Positions 31,601 through 41,584 of a stretch of DNA of 64,000 bases are shown here, one piece after another. A model generated the notes under the pieces. It made no database searches, was not told the origin of the DNA, and saw nothing but the letters and a program-made list of their open reading frames with translations. Source of the DNA: Daphnia carinata (Eukaryota > Arthropoda > Branchiopoda > Diplostraca > Daphniidae); contig NC_081336.1 of NCBI RefSeq assembly GCF_022539665.2, forward strand, positions 9,214,778 through 9,278,777, written 5' to 3'. Each line of letters starts with the position of its first letter. The stretch's first letter is position 1. Both the position numbers and the translations under genes were made by a program.

Positions 31601-31820
31601 CCAGCTCGTCTTCACCGATGGCTCCTTGAATTTCATCGTCCAACGCTTCAATAGTTTTGATTTTGTTGTGGAGATCCATCAATTTTCTATTCAGCTCGTG
31701 AATTTTGCGTTCTTTTTCCATGAGTCGATCGTCGATGATAGCTTGTATTTTCGGTAGTAATCTCGTGACAGCACCACGATTGCCTGCTCGCCTGCTGACG
31801 AGGGAATTGATGGACGCCAT
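28664..31820 (-). CDS. BEL/Pao Gag-Pol polyprotein, 3'-truncated
   Basis: Retrotransposon polyprotein. The first 1053 or so codons are open, and the last few read into NACHT3 flank before a stop at 28650. In order: coiled N-terminus, Gag (DUF1759-like, LPEFDGSILQWCAFWDVF), Cys/His knuckles (HCAYCTGNHFPTDC, CFNCLRSH, CRICQKAHH), aspartic protease (VLIDKGAQRSFI), reverse transcriptase with YVDN at 886-889, and the start of the Pao/A17 region (STVYDPMGFISPL). The protease has Lys480 where families have Ser/Thr in D-(S/T)-G, so it is probably inactive. RNase H and integrase are missing. The start at 31820 lies shortly after the LTR and primer-binding site. Confidence 0.85.
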
Positions 31821-31840
31821 CTTATTACGTTTCGAAAAAA

Positions 31841-31857
31841 CTGGTTACGGCACCAAA
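31841..31857 (-). other. Primer-binding region of the BEL element
   Basis: The minus strand directly after the LTR reads tttggtgccgtaaccag. A TGGTGCCGT(G/A)ACC stretch in this place is usual for BEL/Pao elements. Confidence 0.55.
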
Positions 31858-32239
31858 TGTCGATAATTTGTGATCGACAGTGTGAATAAGACACTAAAAC
31901 TTTCAGGTTCCTACGCTGTGTAATTTTCTGATTTTCACTTGGAATGAGATAGGTTAATGCACAGACACAAACTGAGTTGGGAGAGAGTGAGAGTTTGAGA
32001 GAGGGAGAATCGTCACCCGGTGATGGCCGATTCGTCAGACTAACTGACCATCAAACGGGTAGCAACTAACCGAGAAGAGAGAAACAAAAGAAGGGCGAGT
32101 TTGACCGCGTGGTTTTAGGGTGGCAAATAAGGGTGGACGCCAATTACGGGTGAAAGAATGGAAAGGGGTGGAAAGATTGTGAAAGGGTTGAGAAGTAAAG
32201 GACGACATAGTTGCGAAATATGGAAGATAATTTCTGACA
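31858..32239 (-). repeat. LTR of the BEL/Pao element (382 bp)
   Basis: On the plus strand it starts tgtcgataat and ends tttctgaca, so the termini are TGTC...GACA. The inner edge abuts the primer-binding region and the outer edge abuts resumed NACHT homology at 32240. The start of the current NACHT3 ORF lies in it. Confidence 0.7.
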
Positions 32240-35200
32240 ATAATAGGCCAGACTCTGGCCACAATGACGTCGTCACCCCATCGAGCAGCACTTCATCACC
32301 AGAATCAAATTCCTGTGAGCTCAATCATCAAGCTGCAATCGCTGATTACATCAGCGATGAAATCTACTACACGCAGCTGGATGAATCCTTCGCAATGGAA
32401 AAGATCCTGTCGAAAAAAGTTTCATTCCAAGGGGAGAATGTACCTGTTAAGGATTTAGTTGGAACCAAGCCGGAAGAGCTCCTTTCCATTCATTCCATAG
32501 ACGAGCTGCTCCGTTCTAAAGAAGGAGAAATCAAAATTCCATCGTTCGGTTCATCCCATTTCGAGGAATCCCTTTACATCAAGAGACGAGTGAAATTGGC
32601 ATTTAACGAACATTTCATCGCTGATCTAGCCAATCGTTTGAGATGCACTAAGGAACAACTTAATGGGGAATGCAGAATTACTTCACAGGGCCAAATCAAG
32701 TGGTTGGTCGATGGCCAGCGCCGCAAACAAATTTGGGAAAACATAAAACAAATGAACGACCAAACGTCAGGAAAAATTGAAGAAGACAGTCATTTGATTC
32801 AGCTTGACGAGGAGCCGACTGAGCATCCGGTTTTCATCATATGCGGCGTGGCTGGAACAGGCAAATCGACCCTCCTCTCCCATTACTACAGTGAAATAAA
32901 GAAGACGAAGCCTGATTGTTGGGTTATCAGATTGAATTTAGTTGAACATTCTGACGCCATATTGAAATTCGATACAAAAAGACCTGATTTCATTGGATTT
33001 CTCATCGATCATATACACGTCGTCGACAGTAAAAGCCCGTTTTCTCGCTCGTTGCTGAATCACCGGTTCGAGACCGGCAAGCAGATCGTCTTCATGTTTG
33101 ATGGCTTCGACGAAATCGGTGAAAAATGTCAAGAAATTGCGATTCAAATGATGAAATCCATTAAAAAGAAGGGCATTCAACTGTACGTCACTACCCGCCC
33201 TCACGTGGCACACCATCTGCAACACGAATTAGGTCAGTTGGCTTATTATTTGGAAAACTTCAACAAAGAGGACCAGATCGATTACCTGACCAAGTATTGG
33301 AAGAAAGAATTGAAACTGCCAGATAGAGTGCAAGATCGTGTGCAAGAAATGAAGATCAAGAAGATCGAGGAATTTGCAGAATTGCTAGTGGATAAGGTGT
33401 CGGAGACTCTGAAAGACGAAGAAAGAGCGTTTATCGGAATCCCTTTGCAATGCAGAATTCTCGCCGAATGCTACCAGCAACATGTTGACGACATTCTGCG
33501 AAGCAATGCTGGAAATGATGTAACTCTACAATCTTGTGAATTGGTATCCAAAAAACTGTTGGCTTTACTTGACAACGAGAAATTCGACTTAGTTAGTCTG
33601 TACAGCAGATTGATGGACACTAAACGCAAAGTCTTTCTACAAGAAAAAAGCAAAACCTGCTCCAATCTGAATAAGGATGTTTCTATAAATAGTACGATAG
33701 AGAAAATCGAGTTTCGATTAACTAAATTGGCAGTCGAAACCATCATCACAGAACCAAATATCCTTGAAGTGTTTTGGCCAACGAAACCTTCGTACATATC
33801 CAGCAAAGATGTGGCTCGAAAAGAAGAGAGACTTGCTATCAACAGTCTGAGTTTTGGGTTAACGTTTTCTAATGGAAATGGAATGCGACATCAGTTCTTG
33901 CATCGCACGTTTGCCGAATATTTAGTCGCCAAATATTTTTACAAAGGATTTCATCCCGATGACGAACGTCACAACAAACTGCTGGAAAATAAATCCGTTC
34001 GAAAATTGATACTGAACGAAATCTTGGCCTCAAAGGAATACGACGGAGTTCAAGTGTTTTTCGATTCCATGGTGAAGACGTTGGTCGATGAGGATCAAGA
34101 ATGGCGTAAGAAGATTAATCACCGTGATTTACCGGATCGACTCACGAAGATGATGACTCACAAGAAGATTATTCTCCAACCTTACTTTAGGAAGGCCTTC
34201 ACGTTTTCAGTTAGTAATGGGAAAGGCAACATATTCCGATTGTTTTGTGACTGTCTTGATGCGACATTCGAAAGGAAAATCTTTCGATTGGTAATGGATC
34301 CCTTTTACGGATCGTCAAACAATTTTTTTTCGCTCACTTTTTTTGAAGATAGCAAGTTCTTTAACCGATTCATCAGTTATTTAGACATCCTTGATCAGTC
34401 TGTTACATACGACTTGGGCGTCATTACGTCTGTTATAAAATGTCTTCTAGAAGGTATGGTGCCTAATAATGATGGTAGGTTACTTATAGAAAGAAATTCT
34501 CTCTGGAACCGAGATGGGCACCTGCAAACGATGAATGACTTTTTGGAGTTTTTGGAAAAACAGAATGTGGCTTTCGACCGTGTTTGTTCCCTTAGAGATA
34601 GTGAATCATTTACAGCTTTTGATAATTTACAAACTATCATCCCGAGATTTCTTTTATATTTGATTTGCCACGACAAATATTGTAGTCATCTGGAAAGATT
34701 TATGAAGCTTTTGTCCAAATCGAAAACGTATTCCTACGATTTGGGCGCCAACTTATTCATTCAAGTTTTTCAGTCTAAAGAACAAATGATGACTGGTCAA
34801 ATTGCCAAAACGCTGAAGATTTTAAAGAAATTAGGGCGGTCTACTCTTCTCGTTAAACTTTACGGCGTAGCTTTACCAAAAGAGCCGGAAGCATTTCGGG
34901 ATATTTATCAACCGTTTCGGTTAGAGGAAGTGGGCGCCATCCCAACTGACCGCAACATCCTGTTGAAAAGGGATGAATATGGCATGACTCTTCTTCACGG
35001 AGCAGCCTTCTACGGAGACGTCGATATAGTCGAGCAAATATTAGCAAGATTTCGCCAGCCGGAACTCGGCGATGGAGCTAAAGAAGAACTGCGCAAGGTG
35101 GTGCTTGAGGGCTACACACCGTTTTACTTTGCCGCAGTAAAAAATCACGAGCAAGTCTGTTCCAAACTGTTGGCCTTTGTCAAAGACTTTCCCGATGCAC

Positions 35201-36927
35201 CGACGGGCAAGTTAACTGGGTTAAACATTCGTCAGCCACTTGATCACGCCATGAAATCGGAAAATGTAGGAATGTTTCAACTGATATTGAATGTCGTCAA
35301 CAAAGATTTAGGACATGATTGTCTACTAGACCTGTTAATAACCGAAGTTCCATTTACATCATCTTGTATTTTCTCTTGCTGCTTCCCGAAAAAATTATTC
35401 AACGCCATGGTGAAGAGCATCATCAGTCGAGAAGGCGTTGTAGACTACAAATGTCTGCATGACTTGATTTTCAACAAAAAGGGAATGCTAGACTTTGCTT
35501 TAGAACGCATGGATGCCGAACATGTTCAGGGGTTGTTATCAGTAGAAGGCGTTGGTCCCTTCATCAATCGTTTGCTTACGGATGACCTAAAGGGGAATTT
35601 CGATCTTTTGTCAAGTTATCTGTTAAAGAATTTTAACGAAACACAACTCTGGGATTTCGTGAAAATGATTACGCTTAAAGATCCGCCGAATGATGGCGGA
35701 ACGACAACCGTTCACGCCAAGCGAGTTGAGCTGAGGAGCAGCATTTGGGTAGACTTCCTACGATCGACAGCCAATTTACCTGGAGGGCGACTGGAAGCAG
35801 TGCAAGTCGAAACCATTTTAAAGTGTTTGACTTGCGTATCGGATAAACTCGGAGGTGATTTCGCTAAAGAATTATTGCTCCATCAAGACGATTGTGGCTA
35901 CGTTGTTCTTCATCTGTCGAAAGAAATCGTCAAACGGATGTTGAACTGTTTACCAGAGAAAAACCAAGAGGAAATTAAAAAGGAGTGGATGGAAAATGGT
36001 CCGCCAATGACACACGACACGTTCATCAACTACGACTCTAAGGGTTACGAGGATAACTTTCAAATCGCCAGACATTACAGTAATATTCTACTATTTTACT
36101 TGGTTTATGGCGGCGAAAAGCAGCTCGGCCAATGCGTTGATATTCTCACATCGGTTCGTTTGATGGACACACAACAGCGCAGTCTATGGAGTTACATCTT
36201 TGAACATTGTGAGGTTACGACGACGAACGACATATTGAAATCTGTGCCGGAAATTTTCGGTTGCGAGGCCTTGAAAAAGTTGCTGTTTCACGAAATGGAC
36301 GGATCTCCTCTCTTACTGAAAGCTTTATCGTGGGGACATGACATTGGCGGACGGCTGGACATGTTTCCACAAGAAATACGAAAGGTCGTTCAACAAGTTA
36401 TTGAACAAAAAGCTGCCGACTTCATTGATCAAGTGTTTCTCCATCCCGGGACCTATTTCAACGAACTGCTAGGTCGACGTTTCAAACGACTAACGCTTTT
36501 AAAATTTTTAATCGATTACAGTAATGACAGACAACGTGAACAGTTTTTACACAATATCACACATGGGGATACACAATGTCACACATGGGAATGGCGCAGT
36601 ATATGGACTTGGGTTATTCTCCCTCAACGTAGCGACATATTTCCTATTGAGATTCCAGAACTGGACACATTTTTAAAATGCGTTTCCGAAAAACTGGGTA
36701 CAAAAGCCGTCAAGGAGTTGGTGCTCCATGAATTCAGATATCAACCTGTCATATATTATCTTGCGGAAGAATCGTACAGGAATGAGGTTGATGTGATGCT
36801 CGCCTATTTGGATGCAGTTGATCGCACACAGATTCAAAGTCAAATCAATGAATTTTTACGCAAAACTCACAGGCGCACCTCAGACTTTTTCTGCAACAAT
36901 AATTGGAATTCAGATGATGACCTTTGA
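32158..36927 (+). CDS. NACHT3: NACHT-ankyrin STAND protein, longest intact copy
   Basis: 1589 aa without interruption. Residues 1-27 (MERGGKIVKGLRSKGRHSCE...) are encoded by antisense LTR sequence. Homology to the other copies begins at RPDSGHNDVVTPSS. Residues of about 50-140 share YTQLDESF and ESLYIKRRVKLAF with NACHT2 and NACHT4. Walker A GVAGTGKST starts at 230, followed by Walker B FMFDGFDE, VTTRPHVAHHL and FLHRTFAEYLVAKYF. Ankyrin-like repeats start at about 939 (DEYGMTLLHGAAFYGDVDIV, EGYTPFYFAAVKN). The conserved C-terminus ends in an acidic DSDDDL. The nuclease-like module of NACHT2 is absent between SGHND and YTQLDESF. The start is uncertain: translation may begin at a later Met or depend on LTR-derived transcription. 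A small papain-fold gene follows. Confidence 0.85.
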   Translation: MERGGKIVKGLRSKGRHSCEIWKIISDNNRPDSGHNDVVTPSSSTSSPESNSCELNHQAAIADYISDEIYYTQLDESFAMEKILSKKVSFQGENVPVKDLVGTKPEELLSIHSIDELLRSKEGEIKIPSFGSSHFEESLYIKRRVKLAFNEHFIADLANRLRCTKEQLNGECRITSQGQIKWLVDGQRRKQIWENIKQMNDQTSGKIEEDSHLIQLDEEPTEHPVFIICGVAGTGKSTLLSHYYSEIKKTKPDCWVIRLNLVEHSDAILKFDTKRPDFIGFLIDHIHVVDSKSPFSRSLLNHRFETGKQIVFMFDGFDEIGEKCQEIAIQMMKSIKKKGIQLYVTTRPHVAHHLQHELGQLAYYLENFNKEDQIDYLTKYWKKELKLPDRVQDRVQEMKIKKIEEFAELLVDKVSETLKDEERAFIGIPLQCRILAECYQQHVDDILRSNAGNDVTLQSCELVSKKLLALLDNEKFDLVSLYSRLMDTKRKVFLQEKSKTCSNLNKDVSINSTIEKIEFRLTKLAVETIITEPNILEVFWPTKPSYISSKDVARKEERLAINSLSFGLTFSNGNGMRHQFLHRTFAEYLVAKYFYKGFHPDDERHNKLLENKSVRKLILNEILASKEYDGVQVFFDSMVKTLVDEDQEWRKKINHRDLPDRLTKMMTHKKIILQPYFRKAFTFSVSNGKGNIFRLFCDCLDATFERKIFRLVMDPFYGSSNNFFSLTFFEDSKFFNRFISYLDILDQSVTYDLGVITSVIKCLLEGMVPNNDGRLLIERNSLWNRDGHLQTMNDFLEFLEKQNVAFDRVCSLRDSESFTAFDNLQTIIPRFLLYLICHDKYCSHLERFMKLLSKSKTYSYDLGANLFIQVFQSKEQMMTGQIAKTLKILKKLGRSTLLVKLYGVALPKEPEAFRDIYQPFRLEEVGAIPTDRNILLKRDEYGMTLLHGAAFYGDVDIVEQILARFRQPELGDGAKEELRKVVLEGYTPFYFAAVKNHEQVCSKLLAFVKDFPDAPTGKLTGLNIRQPLDHAMKSENVGMFQLILNVVNKDLGHDCLLDLLITEVPFTSSCIFSCCFPKKLFNAMVKSIISREGVVDYKCLHDLIFNKKGMLDFALERMDAEHVQGLLSVEGVGPFINRLLTDDLKGNFDLLSSYLLKNFNETQLWDFVKMITLKDPPNDGGTTTVHAKRVELRSSIWVDFLRSTANLPGGRLEAVQVETILKCLTCVSDKLGGDFAKELLLHQDDCGYVVLHLSKEIVKRMLNCLPEKNQEEIKKEWMENGPPMTHDTFINYDSKGYEDNFQIARHYSNILLFYLVYGGEKQLGQCVDILTSVRLMDTQQRSLWSYIFEHCEVTTTNDILKSVPEIFGCEALKKLLFHEMDGSPLLLKALSWGHDIGGRLDMFPQEIRKVVQQVIEQKAADFIDQVFLHPGTYFNELLGRRFKRLTLLKFLIDYSNDRQREQFLHNITHGDTQCHTWEWRSIWTWVILPQRSDIFPIEIPELDTFLKCVSEKLGTKAVKELVLHEFRYQPVIYYLAEESYRNEVDVMLAYLDAVDRTQIQSQINEFLRKTHRRTSDFFCNNNWNSDDDL

Positions 36928-38158
36928 ACGTACGAAACTGGAATCTTTTGGTTGCAATCTCGTCCGTTTCCCAGACGGAATGACCCACGCTACCAACATT
37001 TTTTTTATTTCGTTTTTTGCGTCATGGCCGAAGGGGAATTTGGGGGAACTTTAACTTTTCAATAATCACAGAAACTAAAGAAGGTCTGCAAACACGTTTT
37101 GGAGAAAATTTTACGTTCAAATTGGTCTCTTGACAGGCTTCGAAGAAGTAAAGACAAACGAGATAAAAAAAATTAAAATTGCACTATGACATACAAGTAG
37201 AATGTATTGCTGTAAAAATTGATGTCTAAATACAAGATAAATTGACGCATTCCAGTCCTCATACAAACATTCATTTATTACTAAGACTAAGTTTTAGTGA
37301 TAAACAGAAGAGCCAATCACGAACTAGCAGTCAGCCATCACGAATGATTCCTCTTTCCCCTTTTTCCCACTCGTCTGACGGACTGATCGTAAATCGGGAA
37401 TAGACTGCGGTCGACGACAAGGTCACGCTGAAAGCAAAACAACTCGCCTTTGCTTGCCAATGTAAACAGCGAACAACTTTTATTGCCCGGCAAGAAACGA
37501 CGTTTTCCTTGCAATTGCCTCTACAATGTCACTATGTTATTGACACTGAGCAGCAAACTAGGACTAGGGTTATTTTTAAACTAGGAAAAGAGTTGTCAAT
37601 GGCTACTCACGCATCTTACCTCGAGAGTAGAGGCACAAGGAATTTTAATGGAAATGCATCTTCATCTTAAATTTGGCAACAGCTGACGGCTACTTCACAG
37701 CCATTGAGTCTGAGTTAACATCAGAGCATTTATACTGTATTTCAATGTTTTAACGCTTCGTTCAACCGAATGTGGCATCATCTACTAGAGACGTCACGTT
37801 TCCGATCGCTGATAAAGCCGATAGTTGAGCGATTTCGGGAGTGCGGTAATACTGTGACGTTGTTGTGCAGATCGTTCGCTTCTACGCCAGATGTCATCTG
37901 CGACGCCTATCGTGAGGCGAAGAAACACACCTCCAGCTCAACATTTCATAGCTGCAAGTCACGCTACACGAACGCTTCTTCGTCTGCTTGGTGCCTCGTG
38001 AAGCAAAGGGTCGAACGCGTTCAAATTGGTGACGAGTGCGTTTACGTTTAGTATGAAGCTTGGCAATCGTGCGTGTGAAAAGCAACTAGCCAAAGAAGTT
38101 CCTCCGCAAAAATTTTAAAACGGTTCGAGTTCTTGCTGAAGACATCACGTGTAGAAGA
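36928..38158 (+). other. NACHT3 3' flank and upstream region of small gene copy 2
   Basis: Homologous to 16147-17385. The poly(A) signal corresponding to 16457 is changed (agataaa at about 37228). No other gene is supported. Confidence 0.5.
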
Positions 38159-38692
38159 ATGGGATCGTCAAGCTCGTCCATGTCAGACTCACGATCGAGG
38201 AGTACCGGTGCGGCATACACGAAAAAATTGTATTTTGATCCTAACGCTGATTCGCCCAAGGGTCGTGATTATTGGATAACTGATCCTGAATTACGTGAAA
38301 CACTGTCAGAGCTGGTCGACGTCACAGAGCGCATTGTTGAGGTTAGGTATTATAAGCACCCATTAGGCGCGTGGCAGTTGACGGACCTTTTGTTGCATCA
38401 CGCTTTCATTGTATTCGAGACGAACAAGTGGTGGTGGTCCATTGAGAAAAACGACGAAGGCGTCACCATTCAACGATCAAAGGACTTTGACAGCGTTTGC
38501 TATAGGTACAGGCGATCCAAACGTAAGACTAGCATTGGGAAAGGTGTTGAAATGGTGAAAAAAGCATCTGGAAGCACGACAGTGATGGAGCTGATTAATC
38601 ACATTTGGAGGAAAAATTATCTCAATCAGGAATACGACGCTCTGTCGTACAACTGCCAACACTTTGCTAATTTGATTTATGAGTTCATTTAA
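38159..38692 (+). CDS. Small permuted papain-fold (LRAT/PPPDE-like) protein, copy 2
   Basis: 177 aa, differing from copy 1 (17386-17919) by roughly a dozen residues, mostly in the N-terminal 50. It keeps MGSSSSS (myristoylation-like), HHAFIVFET (His80/81), WWWSIEKN and NCQHF (Cys166). Strong conservation of the C-terminal half implies selection or recent conversion. The downstream AATAAA of copy 1 is altered here (aataataca). Lies 1.23 kb after NACHT3. Confidence 0.75.
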   Translation: MGSSSSSMSDSRSRSTGAAYTKKLYFDPNADSPKGRDYWITDPELRETLSELVDVTERIVEVRYYKHPLGAWQLTDLLLHHAFIVFETNKWWWSIEKNDEGVTIQRSKDFDSVCYRYRRSKRKTSIGKGVEMVKKASGSTTVMELINHIWRKNYLNQEYDALSYNCQHFANLIYEFI

Positions 38693-39400
38693 AACTATTC
38701 TAGTTATTCCATTCTTCCTTAACCTGTAGTTCTTTATTCTCCTTGCAGTCTTGATTCTGCTTGATTCAGTGCAGCATTGTAGCCCATGAAACCAATACAA
38801 ACTCTTTTGGGAATTTCAAAACATATATGCATAATCATGGATTGTATATTAACCCGGTTTTTCACAAAAGGTGAATAATACAACTGGCACATTACTTCCG
38901 AACAATGATTCATATATTTCAATCTCAAAAAGTAGTTGTTATTGCATGGTATTTCAAAAAAAGAAAAAAGAAAAAAAACTATTTTTTGAGCGCAGCGGTG
39001 AGCGATCTGGCAACGCCTTCTGTCATTTTTTACCACTCCTCCATTCATTAAGACAGAAGTGACGTAGTAGTTCATTTTGGTGGGTACTTGTTTTCCTTTC
39101 TCAAATGTTATCTGTCGATATCCTTCTGCTTATAGCGTTGTAGCCTATTTAATTTATGGAAAAATTTCTTCCTATATCTGTCGAGCCAATTTTAAAAGCA
39201 TTTCTTGTTAAAATCGGGTGCAATTTTCCTATTTTGCAATTAATTTCGTACCGGGTTTTTACTACTAGAAGTGGCACGGTTTACCTAGAATGTAAAATTC
39301 AAATGGTTTACAGATCGCGATCTTTTTCCATTTCTGAATTTACTCATATTATTTCATGTAATCCATACATCCAGAATGACGAGTTGTCAACTTCACAGCT

Positions 39401-40084
39401 GTGTTCAGCATCTTTGCTTACCTCCGCTTCATTGGGTTTGTAATGGGGATAATCAAATCTGTGGTTAGTCAATCGATACGATTACGAAAGAAAAAAAACG
39501 GGGCATAGTCTAACGATTTTAATTTTTTGTTTAGGTTTAGATGGATGTCTAGGAGACAGTAGGGATTTTCCTCATTTCCCTTTGCTCGTTTGCGTGGCAT
39601 GTTAGGCTGGTAAAGCCAATCGAACTTGGCACCATGCTGTCGGGGGAGGGTCTACACTTTCTTTTCTTTTTCTTCATTTGTGCACTACACCTCCACCCCA
39701 GTGGCAGGCAGACGTGGCCAGACTTGATTTTTCGTTAGAAAGATCATTGTGCTTTCGATTGTTGATGTGACTGGATGTGTTCGTGTAAACCTCCGCTATT
39801 AAAATGTGTTTGTGTGAATCGCAGGTGAAGCCATGCTGGATGGACGCGCGGATGCAAGGTAAGAAAAACCAAGTCAAACATCTCAATTGACTCATTAAAA
39901 ACAAAGCAATTATCGAAATTATGTCTACAGATTATCTTTGCGGTTGTTCCACCCGCTGGAATATGCGGCGAATGGTTGACTCTTGTTGTATCCTTGGATT
40001 TCATTGGTAATGTGACTGCCATCTTTGGAGATTTGGCCGGCATTTTTTCGGATGTGTCGTCGGACTCGATGACGCCGTTACTGG
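39401..40084 (+). pseudogene. Calx shard B (exons 4-6 fused to 16-17)
   Basis: Same structure as shard A: exon 4 remnant (cttcacagctgtgttcagca), exon 5 (about 39541-39652 with aatcgaacttggcaccatgc), exon 6 start (gaagccatgctggatgga) fused to the exon 16 end (cggatgcaaggtaag), then exon 17 (39932-40084). No open frame. The next exon is absent. Confidence 0.8.
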
Positions 40085-41584
40085 TATTCTTTTACTTTTC
40101 TACAAAAAAAAAGTTACTTTTAAATGATTCTTTTAATTTAATGTTTGAATACAAAACAATAACAATAAACAATAACAAACAATAAAAAATACACGTATTT
40201 AGTTTAAGTTGCTCGCCGTTAGCAGCAATTGAATTATCATGTGTTGACGATTGAAAAACGATTGCATCAACTTGTTAAACTAAAACCAGTAGTCTTGTAT
40301 GAACTAAAGGCCAATCAAGTGTGTAGGGAGGTCGACTTATGACATCAAATTCGTGTCCTAGCGTTATTCGAACTGGAAATTAATTACAAAACTTCGTAAA
40401 GATGCTAATCTAAACAGGAAGAAAATGTTGTATTTTTGGAATTTAGAGTGACATTTACCATGTTCGAAAATTTTTATTTTCATTAAAAAGAATGATCACT
40501 ACGCCATCTATGATCACGTTTCAATACTACGCTGGGGCAACGGGCACTTGAAATCAAATATGTCGTTCTTTTTAAATGTTGGAATTCACTCCGAGATAGT
40601 TACATTATCTATGTGCATGACCCTATACCGTGAAACGAAAATTTTCCCGCGTATTTTTCCATCAGCCATTAATGTGCTATAAAACATTTCGTTGCACTTA
40701 AAGTTGTTTTATACTATTGTAACAAAAGATCAAAATACCTCTACTATTGGAAAACTATGTTAAAATTGATTGTTGCTAATTAATATTAATATGTTTTGAT
40801 TAAAATATAACAGCGATAGCAAAAAATTGACCTGGCAATCACACCACGCGACTGAAAATCCTTCTGCTACCTAGAACAATCAGTAGTCTCGTGGCGTAGA
40901 AATAAATTTCAAAACTAAAAATAATTTGATTTGAATTAAATAATTGATTTTCTGATTCCTTTTATTATCACAGCAGTCTGCTTGACCTCCAGCCGCTGTA
41001 TCAGGTAATTAAATATCTTTTTAATGTAATTTTTTTAAATTTATTGTTACTTTAGATTTTTTAAATTATTCATTCGATCCCTCGGCGTGTTGGGTAATTT
41101 TATGTTGTTTTATTGTTCGTTTGGTAAGTGTCGGTTTGTTAATATTGGTGGCGTGGTCCCACTGCATTGTATTATCGGCCTAACGTGTCATTTTGCTAGG
41201 ACTCCTTTCATATATTATAATTAACTGGCCCATATGCCATTTTCTAAATCACTGAGTATATCTGTACTCAATTTCCTGAAAAATTTTGCTATAAAGACAT
41301 TGTTCTTTGTTTCGACAGGTGTGGTTCTCTTCGTCTACAATTATTGAAACATACTAGCTCTGGATCAACTTCAACAAAATACAATTATCTGAGCATCTAC
41401 GAAGGCAACATTGTCTTCTAAGGAGTTATCCATCAAGATACAGATAACATCTTGTACCCTTTGGCAGTTGAAAAAAGTGAAAATAATTTAAAAATATTGA
41501 TTATTTAATTTATGCTAATGATACTATTTTGACTTCACATAGGGTTTCCATGTTCACCATTTTGGTCATGTGATACTTTCCTAA
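40085..41584. other. NACHT4 upstream region, no gene seen
   Basis: AT-rich. Matches 26050-27030 upstream of shard C. A possible leader acceptor before the NACHT4 ATG is ttcacatag (41543). The inverted GATA palindrome present before NACHT1-3 is not found here; agataacatct at about 41442 is only a half-site. Confidence 0.45.

Larger units (their letters stand above)
28664..32239 (-). mobile_element. Truncated BEL/Pao LTR retrotransposon
   Basis: Minus-strand element with one LTR (31858-32239), a primer-binding region next to it, and a gag-pol frame cut off within the Pao/A17 region at 28664. RNase H, integrase and the second LTR are absent, so it cannot move by itself. It lies within the N-terminal coding region of NACHT3. 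No target-site duplication can be read because the left end is deleted. Confidence 0.85.

Noticed and set aside
28664-32239. Endogenous virus
   Set aside because: Gag, knuckles, protease and RT order, YVDN motif, primer region and LTR termini fit a BEL/Pao retrotransposon; no envelope gene is present.
38734-39075. ORFs downstream of small gene copy 2 (both strands), repeated at 52439-52780
   Set aside because: They lie in 3' UTR-like AT-rich DNA; the copy 1 region breaks the frames.
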